Assembly (NCBI GenBank): GCA_903813345.2 | Contig: CAIIXF020000001.1 | Location: forward strand, 22,651,915 to 22,715,914 | Direction: 5' to 3' | Length of the DNA stretch: 64,000 bases | From: Owenia fusiformis | Taxonomy: Eukaryota; Annelida; Polychaeta; Sabellida; Oweniidae | In this document: positions 28,301-40,300 of the stretch, piece by piece | Numbering within the stretch: the first letter of the stretch is position 1 | Layout: every line of letters begins with the position of its first letter | The notes under the pieces: generated by a model | The model's input: the letters and a program-made list of their open reading frames with translations, nothing else | Databases searched by the model: none | Told to the model about the DNA's origin: nothing | Translations under genes and position numbers: made by a program

Positions 28301-31300
28301 GTGAAATTGATGAGCTGTGTTATGAATTCAAGGTCAGGCTGATCTGGTCACTCTCTAAGGACATTTTAAAAGGTTATAATGAAAACACGCGCTACGCGCT
28401 AACGCGCTAGCGCACTAACGCACTGTTCAGAATGATCGTTCCCACAGGCCCGGGAACATGTATAAAAATCGAGTGAGTGAAGAGATTAGGTGGCTCATCA
28501 GAAAGCAGAAGTATGAAGAAGCCCAATGTTTGATCGTTAACTGTGCAAAGATTATCGATTGTCAGTGTGTTTTATCTGATTTAAAAGGAAGATAGAAAGT
28601 AGCACCTTACAAGATGAATGGTCGCAAATATGCGAATATGCTCCCTATTTCATTGCATTATTTGGGTCCATCCATCGGCGAGAAAAATCCCGTTTCGAAA
28701 TCTGCATGTTACCTCTTAATATCAAGTCATCGATGTTTTATATATCTTTACTCTTTGTATTTGAAGTTATATCTCACATGACTTACCAAACGGTGGGATA
28801 ATTCAGGCGTCGCATTTATATTTTTCCATTTTTCTTTTCGTGTCCGGTTACTCTCTTTCGCTTTCACGGGGGGGGGGGGGGGGGGGGGTGTATAGGGTTA
28901 TCGTATAAGAGGAGGGTGAAAATCTATTGTGTATGGCCGCATAAGAGGGTCAACATTTATCGTATATGGCATCGTATAAGTTAAATAAACATATGTTTTA
29001 AAAGAATTAAAGAAGCCTATTATGAAATTTAAAGGCAGTTTGAACGAATACTGCAGATCCAGCTGATCCCCACTATATTTGGGATTTCAATACACAAGTA
29101 GTTGTGGGGGCTTGCCCGTAGCCAGCTTTTTTCCAGGGGAAGCTTTTTCACAATTTTGGCTAATAATCATGAAAAAAATTCTCAGAATGGTGAAAAACTG
29201 CATGATTTTGAAAGAATCTCTGGCCAGAGGGGGAGCTCCGCTCCCCCAGCTCCCCCCCTGGCTACGGGCCTGGTTGTGGGGGTGATTTGAAAAATCAGTC
29301 CCACATTTATGGGGGTAATCCAGATCTCTATATAGTAGTCTCTATATGCCATATGCCAGGACAGTAACCAGGATTTCCCAGGGGGGGGGTCACTTTTTCA
29401 AAAATTCCAAAGTCACCTTCCGAACCCCCCTGGCTTCGGGGCTGTGTACCGCCTATTTGCCGTATGATTATACAATTGGTACTACGTGGATTCTTGCATT
29501 ATGTTATTTCCTTCTGAATATTATCCAAACTTTTCTCAACGGTAATTTCAAAATTATCGTACAGATATATTATTTACCCGACCTTTTTGTAAAATATGTG
29601 AAAAATAGTGTATATGGATTTCCAAGACCCCTATGAACCCCCCTTTCATGTTTGCTTTCGTTTTTCTCAATTTGATTTTAGATTTAAAAAGTTTTGAATT
29701 ACATCAGTCCCAGTGAATTGTATTACCTATTTTACCAGGAATATTGTTGAAAACAGGATTGTATTTCATTTGGACCAGCGTGTTTTATCATTGTCCGGTA
29801 ATTGGCCGTAAATATTTATTAATTCTAAGTTACTCATGTTCTTTCAGGTCAAATACAGAGAAAAGTACACGTTCATTTAGTTTTGGAATTATTTCCTAAA
29901 TTGAAGTTGAATTCTGTTTTTTAACGGTGTGAAGAACATCTTAATTGGTCTTATATTTTTAGAGAAATCGTAACTTGAAAAGTGTAATTTTCGAGAGGCT
30001 TTGTTTATTTCCTGCGGCCGCAAAGTTCACATCAAAGTCTGATTGACAGGTTAGCGGTGATTTATACAGTCTTTGAAGTGTCAATGTTTTGACAAGTTCC
30101 CAGGGAGTCATAACCCTAATTATACATGTCCCTGGGCCAAGGGTATAGACCAATCATAAACATGCGCTTAAAACATGCGCATACATCGTGGGGGAAGGAT
30201 CATTTTCTATTAGCGCATTGGCGCGTGGCGCGTTAGCGCGTAGCGCGTGTTTTCATTATAACCATTTTAAAACAGACTTTTGACTGAAATTGATCAATTC
30301 TACCTTTATATTTCTAAGTTGTAACATATTTAAAGAAAAATTGTCCTTTCAAATGATTATTGGCTGTGAAATATAATTTTATTTGAGGCGTTTTTATTCA
30401 TTATTATTGTCATTTCAAATGAGGTTTTTACAGTGATTTGTGGGACTATTTTGTATAAGAATTTATATTATATAACTTCTATTGACATCTTGTATCATAA
30501 CATGATTACATTAGTCATAACTATGAAAAACTAAATATCTAAACTACAAATACTAACTAAAGCAAAAGTTCAAAAATATATACGAGATATACAAAAACCA
30601 AAAATAAAAGGTAGTATATTGAAAAATCAATTTCACAATCTTCACAAGTTCAGGGTTTTAAGTGAGATCTAGTGCGAGAAATCATGTAAAAATAAAATAT
30701 TAGGGGTTGGCTTTAATTGTGAAAAATGTAAGCAGAATTTGATAAAATATTTTTTGATTTTTTACAAGAATCTTAAAATGGCAACAAAGATGAGAGAGTG
30801 CGAAATAAGTTGAAAATTATTCTTTCAAAAATCATGCCAATAAAAATAACTGAAATATTTGATCAAATATGGAATTTAAGTTGCACTGAAATAAGGTCAG
30901 ATCTGTTTGACTTTTTAGATATAGTAAAGGTTAATTCATCTCTATTCAATGATTATGACTCAATGGTTTTACTTGCTTTTAATATAAGGCATTAAACTGT
31001 ACATTACAAAACAACACCAACCTACCTTTTCTTTCCGCTGGGTTTTCCAGGCATCAAGAAGTTTTTGGTATCTCTGCATAGCTTCATCATAGACTAGTTG
31101 CATCTCTTCCCTGACTTCTTCAACCTCCTCTTCGATCTCCTGCTTCCATTTTTCTTCATCTCCCTGCTTTCCAACATCTTCCCTACAAGTAAGTATGTAA
31201 TATGTATGCAATGGAATGAAACTTTAGACTGTCATATTTCTTACTCAAGCATTTCTTCACCATAAATAGATTTTTCATTACAACATGTTTCCTCCGTAGA

Positions 31301-34300
31301 AAGTCCTGAGGATAAAAGAAATACCAATCAGACTCTTCTGAAAACAAAAAATCTTGCTACTTTTTTTCAAAATGTTGGGATTTATTTTCAAGATCTTTAC
31401 TTAACATTTAATACTTCTTCAAAGGTAAAATATTGAACGTTCATTTCGGAGTTTCAATTTGGTGACCAAATCTTGTACAAGCTGAAACAATGGACAGAAT
31501 AGGTTTTCCATCCTGGGTAAATAACAGTGAGATATCATCACATTTCAACACTTTAACCTTTTCAGAAGAAAAAAACAATGTGTAGAACCTTCTTTTGCTT
31601 TGTTGCCATAACATACATGTCATTTTCTTTCAACTTCCCTTTTCACAAAATTCCTGATAAATATTAAAGGTGCATGAATCACTGACTAAAAGGTCCACTA
31701 AATTTCTGTTAATTCAGTAGATATTTCGACAAATATGGGCAAAAACATGTCACCAAATGAATTTGGATTAATTTAGTAGATTTTAAATCCTTTCAAATTT
31801 TTAATGTATTGGGCAAAACATTGTATAAATTGATATTACAAAACTATTATCAATCGTGTTACTAGTGGAAAACTGCATCATTAAATAAAATATCTTGTTG
31901 GACTTACTTGCGTATTTGTAACTTGATACTTGTATTTGTGCACCCTTGTGACTGGCGTAAAGTTTTCAACTCTTTCCATGTTGTGATGATATTTTTTATC
32001 AAATTTCTGTCTGCTTGTTGTTCATTGTCTCTCCTCTGCCTCATTTCCCTGTAATTATTGTAAAAATAAGATAAACAACAATATATTTCAATAAACCAAA
32101 TACTATTTCCTGAAAAGATACATAACAAACATACCCATGGAAAAAAGATTAAATGATCAGCCAACCTTATTTCAGTCCTACCTTATTTCAGCCCTACTTT
32201 ATTTCAACCATATATTATTTCAATCCCACCTTATTTCAGTCCTACCTTATTTCAGCCCAACCTTATTTCAGCCCTACCATATTTCAGCCCAACCTTATTT
32301 CAGCCCTACCATATTTCAGCCCTACCTTATTTTAGGCCTACCTTATTTCAGCCTACCTTATATCAGCCCAACCTTATTTCAGTCCCATCTTATTTCAGCC
32401 CTACCATATTTCAGCCCCACAAGATTTCAGGCCTACCTTATTTCAGTCCTATAGTCTCTGAGTCTAGCCTCTTGTTCTTGCAAGCCAGTGACTGGTTTAT
32501 CTTTGGTCTTCATTGTCTTTATGTGCTCCTCAAGATGTTGTGTAGAAATCTTTAAAGCTGTGAGCTGAAACGAGTAAAGAAATGCTATAGAAGATCTGGA
32601 TGGTCCATGGATTCCACAGAATACTAGGTTGGTTTTACCTTACAATATGATTCAACATGTTTTACTTTCATCCATCCTCTTTCACTGTAGCTGCCTCCAT
32701 ATTTAAAGAATTATTAAAAAAATCATGAATAATGAACCAAAAGTGGTTAAAGAGGTTGGATGGATAAAATGATGAAGGCGAAAAGAAAGAGTAGATTGGT
32801 GACTTTCATCTATATTGTGGATGTCAATAGGGAAAGTGAAACACATTTTGAAGGAATCGTTCTAATATTAGGTTCACAAAATGGGGTTGAGATAGAGGTC
32901 TATAGGGTGGATGTTGAAAATGACAACACACAACAACCAATCAACATTACACAAATTCAAAGCAAGTACAAATGACGCACGTACATACAAGATGCAATTT
33001 CATCTTAGTGATCTTTAGCATTCTGTCTTATTTAGGTGTTCACCATGTTAGCAAAATGATCCAATAATAGAAGAACTGAGAACTGAACCATAATGAATCA
33101 TAACCTCTGAAGACACAAAGAGGAAAACATAAGAAACACACAAAATTGAAGCACACTATAGTGAGTTAGTTCGTGTAAGTACATAGATGGATTGTACTAG
33201 TGTTCTAAACTTTGATGACAATTAAATTATTCATACCAACTTCTCAATCAATATCTCTAACACATACCTTCCCAGAGAAAAACTCTGCCAAGTTTTGCTG
33301 ATTCCTGGTCAGATATCTCTGGTTGAGGTCGGCAAGACGTGTGGCAAGGATATGTTCGCGGCTAAATAGATGATGGTGTGAGAATGTCAGGGCATTTATG
33401 TCAACATCCAACTGGTATTTCCCCTGGCTTTGTGATCTGCCATCTATGAATCTGCTGTCAAACTCCTTTGTAATTGCCTGGAAAAAGAGAGGGAGGGGGT
33501 CATACTTCATTTGCAGATAATATTCTACCTTTAATGGTAATTTGTTTAGTTTTACTTCATTTGCAGATTATATTTGGAATTTAACAGTTTGTTTAGTTCT
33601 GCTCCAATAGAGGGAAATAAGGAACCTGAAAGACCATTGGGTTAAGCTCTTGTTGCTGATGTTGTGATCATGTGATCTCTCTTTGGGATTGATCATTCTT
33701 ACCAGTTTTAACTTTCTCATCTTGTCTTCCTGTACTAATTTCTTACTCTTCCTGACAAACTACTATTTTCACAACTTAAATCTTGCACATTTATTATACT
33801 GTACATTGCACCAAAGTAATTAAAATTCTCGAAATCCCAAAAATTGAGATGAGTATTAATTGACACTGAAATGACATTAGTGTAACATAAACACTTAATA
33901 TTTAAGTAGATTTCAATGTTTTTCTAGGTTAGGTATTCTAAGGCTTTTCATCCCTCGAAAGTAACTATGAGTAACATTAAAACATTGATCTAAGGCCTGT
34001 ATACTTACACAGCTGACACATGACGGTGAGTTTCACTTACTTTTCTATATTCTGTTTCAAAGGCTGGTTCAATTTCTTCGGGAATGAGTGGTCTTGACTG
34101 AATAGCTTTGATAGGATTTGGCAGTGCAATCACTCGACCATCCTCCCCAAACCAGTTTTCACCCTAGGAAACAAAAACACATGTTTGAGTCATTTTTATT
34201 TTATTTATTTATTTATTTTTTGAGTCATTTTTGATAACATGTAAGTTTATCTAACTGATAATTATTAGCTTTAGCCTCAGTTTTTTCAATAATTATGAAA

Positions 34301-37300
34301 TGAATAAGTATGAACTTGTACACAATAGCGAGGTTTTGCAAGTCGCAACGATTCTTTTACATAGGTAATAAGTATACGCATAAATCTGGTGGATGCGTTA
34401 CAGATTTGAGATAAATTGGGCTACCAAAAGATGTTTGAAACCTCTCTATTGTAAAAATAAATCTCTAAGATTTCAACTTCTTGCAAATTAAGTTAAATCA
34501 CAGTCAATTATTTTGTTTAGCTTAATCAAAGTGGTCTACTATCTTTCAATTTACAAAAAAACATTATTTGATCAGTGCTAAAGATACGATGGCAGTATTG
34601 TGTATATCTATATCTGGGATGGTATATATTAGTTGTACCTTATTGTCCTGGTGCAGGAGTCTGTCTTCCACTCGATTGACATTACGCTGAGCGACACTTG
34701 GCCTCACCCCCACATAGAAACCCTCATCTTCTAGGAACCTGGGGGCTTCCTCATCAAATATCTTCTTCTCTGTGGGAACTTAAGATAAAAATAGGAAATT
34801 TTTATTTAATATAACAAAATGAACAAGTCATTAACATGCAAATTTGTCACTACCTGCCATTTGTTACAGATGCTGAATGTCGACTGTGACCCATGAACCA
34901 TCAAACACTATCCACAAAAAAGTTGGAGACTTCAACAATATTTGTTATACTTGAGGTGGTGACATACATGTATTACCCAATCTGTGCCACACAGCTAACT
35001 TTCGGTAATGTTAAAATTGCCAATTTCTCGGTAAACTGAGATAACTTGGGAAATTGCCACAACAGATCGGATAGATACTATGCATAGACACAAAATAAAT
35101 ATGCATCACCAATGTTGACAGAAGGTTTGATGGACCAACAGAAAATAATCTTAGAAACTAACTTGATATCATTGATGGAATAAAATATTTCTTCCCCTCC
35201 TCTTCTAGACGTTTATGATTGGCGGTGTAATCTGCTCGACCAATCACAATCTTCCTCCACTCCCCACTGGGATCATCAAAGTCGCTGATCAATGGAGCAG
35301 ACTCTAAAAATAGACGTATGAGAAAATAAGACTCCATCCTCATATAAATAAAGGTAATGGGATTGAATACTTTTCTTTCAGAGCCCCCTTCAGAACATAT
35401 TCATAGTGTGAATGATACATTTCAAGAGTCATATAATATCTAAGGACTCAATACCAGTGAATCCAATGGGGGGTCAATTACATTTTCCCCACCTAATAAG
35501 ACCACAAAATATTGTTTACTGGGAGATTCTAGAATAAAATTGAAGTTGGTGAAAAATATTAAAATTTTTGATTCAATAAAGAAAAATTCACCTTCAGTAT
35601 CTTCTGTCCTCTCTTCCACCTTCTCGACATCCTTCAATTAAAACACAATGCAGACATGTTTAGAAATAAATAAACTAATGATCTTTGTGCTAGCTTAATA
35701 TTATGTTGTTGAAAAGAAAATGAGGCATGAACTATAAGACACAATGTTCGGTTCATCTCAAACATTTACATTGTAAGAATTGTAAGTACTTTGGTAAAAA
35801 CAATAATTCGTGAAGCCTGGTGTGGCTTGTTACTTGGCAAGTTTGGTGATTATAAAAACTGATCAATGGTGGAAATGTGGCTGCTATAAAATCAACTTGG
35901 CCAGGATAACATCCAAGTTACTTGCCAAGCTAGCTACTGTGAGTCAATACTGGATTATGAGAAAGGTATGCTCAGATGTTGTATTAATTGGAAAGATAAA
36001 ACACTGCCCCCAGGATTCCGTGTTTGCAGAGCGCGGACGGAATTTGCCTCTGCCCGCGGAATTGCAGAATCAACTATTTTGGTCAATTTCCGCGGAATTT
36101 TCCGCAGAATCCATATATTTTCCAAAAGTTTAAAAAGTCAGTCTTACCTGTAACAATTTGACACGTTTTCAGTCAAATCCCTTGCAGAAATAACCCAAAT
36201 TATGCGAAGTGAAAATTCTAAACGCCATCGTTTGATTTCTGCCGTTAGATGGCAGCATGTATGTAGTGACTGAGTAGTGACTGACTACCTGACTATCACG
36301 ATATTTTCCCGTTTACTGGTTCGAAAACCATTAATATCCGCGGAATTTCTGCAGAATTAGCCCTTTCTTCTTGCAGAATTCACTAATTTCACTTGCAGAA
36401 TTGAGCATTTTAACTTGCAGAAAACTGGGGGGAGTGATATAAGAACACACTGTTCAGGCTACAGGGTTCCACAAAGAATGTTTCACCCTGTATACTCTAC
36501 CATTGTTACTCTCACCTTATCTTTGTCAACTAGTGGCTCACCCTCCTCAGCATTCTCCCCACTTGTGCCTGGCTGTGGCTCTTCCTCCTTCTTTACTTCC
36601 TTCTTGGGCTGTTCTGGTTTCTCATCATCCTCCCCATCATCAGCATCCCAGTTAGAGGTAAAGAAGTTGTAGCTTTCATCTTTTGTGGGGAATATGCTCT
36701 GTAAATTAATCAGCAAATAGTTTTTAGAATATAGGATGGGGTTCACATGACATTGAATTCAAAGATGAAGAGAGAATCTATGCTTTTAATTCATTCTCCT
36801 TTGAAAAGTTTCAGGCTGGACCAATGTTTTAAAAAACTAAAAAGCAATATTAAACAGACTACTCATATTCAAACAAAATGCCTAATAACTGTAACAAAAT
36901 AAGCTGAATAAAAAAATATTAAAACAGCCATGAATGAATATTCAAAAATTATACTAAAAATATTCAACAATAAAATTAGTCGAATTTATCTGATGATATA
37001 TCGACAAAGCTTTATATGTAACTCCTTGAAGAATGAATATACATTGAGATATGCAAAGATAAACATCATACATTAATCTAGTCTTGAACCAGGTTCTTTT
37101 GTAATATTCCAATATGCATCACCCTCTCTATATTCTCTAGCTTAGCAAAGAAATATTGTGTATTTGTATACGTCTCTGGGGGATGGAGGGGGTTAAGAGG
37201 GGGTAGAGTAGGAGCAGAGGGAGGGGTTGAAGTGAGAGATGGAATGGGGTGGAGTAGGAGTAGAGTGGTTGAAGGGGGTGGAGTAGGAGCAGAGGGGTGG

Positions 37301-40300
37301 AAGGGAATATAGTAGGAGCAGAGGGATGGAAGGGGGTAGAGTAGGAGCAGAGGAAGAGTTTGAAGTGGGAGATGAAAGGGGGTGGAGTAGGAGCAGAGGG
37401 GTGGAAGGGGGTGGAGTAGGAGCAGAAGGGGAGAGGGACTAGAAGGGGGTGGAGTAGGAGCAGAACGGGTGAGGGACTAGAAGGGGGTGGAGTAGGAGCA
37501 GAGGGGTGGAAGGGGGTGGAGTAGGAGCAGAAGGGGAGAGGGACTAGAAGGGGGTGGAGTAGGAGCAGAATGAGTGAGGGACTAGAAGGGGGTGGAGTAG
37601 GAGCAGAGGGGTGGAAGGGGGTGGAGTAGGAGCAGAAGGGGAGAGGGACTAGAAGGGGGTGGAGTAGGAGCAGAACGGGAGAGGGACTAGAAGGGGGTGG
37701 AGTATGAGCAGAGACTTGATACAAGACTACTGTAACTTTATTCCTACCTTGACAACCAATGTGGAATCTTTCACCTACAATGTATACAACAACAACGCAA
37801 TTAAACAAGCCCCTAAGACTAAAAGCACTATTATATATCTTTCTAATAAAATTGAATGAAAAAGTGCTATACAAGCATTTAAATCAAATTGCTACATCAA
37901 TTTGTGCTGCTCTGTTGAAATATATATATAACTAGCTCTAGTACAGTGTATCGTATATCACACAGTTAAAAGTGACTCTGATTTAAAACTACATACTAAA
38001 CTAAAACTCAGAAATTGAGGGTTTTAATTAAGAATATGATGCCAATGGGAAGATGGTGTCAATACTATAAGTTATTGAATAATTTGAAGTGCAATACAGG
38101 ATATATTCTGCTCGAGAAATTCTGTATTGGAACGAGATGAAGCCGAGTGCCAATACAGAATACTGAGACAGAATGTATCCTGTATTGCACTTCAAATCAT
38201 TCTATAAAGTTTTTATCGTGTGATCCTCTGTATTGCTACTGAGAATGTCCCCTCCATACCAATATTTTCTGTATTGCGATGGAGATGATCAATGCGGACA
38301 ATCTCAGTAGCAATACAGATTGGCACAGCACAAGAACTGACCAATCAGAGTGCTTCATTTTACAGATCATACGATAAAGAAAAATTATATGTATTTAGTA
38401 AACAATGATGTTAATGCAGAATTTGAACAGAAAATGAAGTTACGACAGGAATTTATGTCAAAACATGATGTCAATACAGAAGACTATGTCAATGCAGAGG
38501 GAGATATAAATAGACCAATGATGTAAGCACACAAGCAAACACACATGAAAATGATGTCATCAATAACAAAGATGTAAACACAAATGAAAATGTTAACATA
38601 GAAAATGATGTCAACACAGATAACCTGTCACTGTTGTACCTTGGAGGTGACTTTGTCAGCAGCCTTCTTCCACTTAACCCTGTTATTCATAGACTTTTCC
38701 AGCATCTTCTCTGCTTCAACCTCATCCTTGGTTAACTAAGAATTAAAATCAAATATACAATCAGATATATTTTCCATTGAGTTGAAGATTGAATAATTTT
38801 TTGCTTATTATTGGGACAATTCTATTTTTTGGACTCTGTAGTTATAGAAATGACGACATTAAAATCCCAATAGTTAAAAAAATGCAGGCCCAAAGCCATG
38901 GGGGGGGGGGCATCTTTCAAAATCATGCAGTTTTTCACCATTCTGAGCACTTGTGTCTCAAGTGATTTTAGGCCAAAGTTGTCAAAAGTAAATCCCCCTG
39001 GAAATTCTTGGCAAAAGCTGGCTACGGCCAGAAAAGTCATGCAACGTTAGCACTATGTGTGCTTAAACGATATCATCACTAATTTAACTCATAAAAAATA
39101 ATATGATGAAATGGATTCAAAGTACAATCAACAAAAGTTAAGTAAATAGTGAAAATGAGATCTGAAGACATTGAAATACAACGAACATTACAAATAAAGC
39201 AGGACAAAATATATCAGACATTGGAGACTTCATAAACTTCCATTTGGATATACTGCGAACAGACATATAGTGTTTACAACAAATGCTAGTTTGTTTTTAA
39301 AACATATTTCTAGTATAAACTATACAAAAAGTACATGTATACATAGAATTGTCGAGTATTTTACCATCTGAAATCTCCTTCGCTGCAAACAATGTAAGAT
39401 AGCGTTCAACAGGCACATGCTTTAGTACCAATGTGCTCCACGAATAATTGTTTATAAGTTTACAAGTTAATAACTGTTTTATAGTAAGAACCTTTTAAAT
39501 CATCAACATAATAATCTAATTAATTAGAACTTAACAAACCTCAAAAAATGGTCTCCTACATTTCATGATTTATAGTGTAAAATGATAATTATGGTACTTT
39601 CCAAAGTACATATAGTCCATTTTACAAATTGAGCATAGGTGAAGATGAACTAAATGATAATAAAAACAGAGTAGAGCTCACCTCTGTGGGATCATCAAAG
39701 CGTGTATGTATGGGGGCATCAAGTCTATCACGTAGCCGACCTCTGCCAGTCTGAACTTTGTCTTTCTCTGCCTCTTCAGCTTCTTCCTACATGTTACAAT
39801 AATCAAATATTATTGTATATTACATGGTACAATAACCAGCATTATTTTGTCTTACATGGTACAATAACCAGCATTATTGTATCTTACATGGTACAATGAC
39901 CGGCATTATTGTGTCTTACATGGTACAATAACCAGCATTATTGTATCTTACATGGTACAATGACCAGCATTATTGTATCTTACATGGTATAATAACCAGC
40001 ATTATTGTATCTTACATGGTACAATAACCAGTATTATTGCATCTTACATGGTATAATAACAAATTTTATCATACATGGTGCAATATCAAGACATTTCTGT
40101 TCCAATCATGGTTTGAATGTATATTTCAAAAAAAATGTGAGCTTTCCACCCCTCATCCAACAAAAAAAATATTTTACCATATTTCTCATTTATTTGGAGT
40201 TTGAACAAAATAGATTTACTCTACCTTGGCAGATGCCATCTTTAGTTTGAGCTTTTCACGCAATGTAAGCTTGAGATCTTTTCCTCCTTTTGGAACAGGG

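Noticed and set aside
35810-36672. Plus-strand open frames of 60-107 codons
   Set aside because: They cover the iteron-rich element and the reverse of CC2D2A exon 10; no conserved protein features.
37137-37874. 245-codon open frame on the minus strand
   Set aside because: It is a translation of the purine-rich minisatellite (Pro/Ser/Leu repeats) with no domain; the only real coding here is the 27-nt micro-exon in the same frame region.
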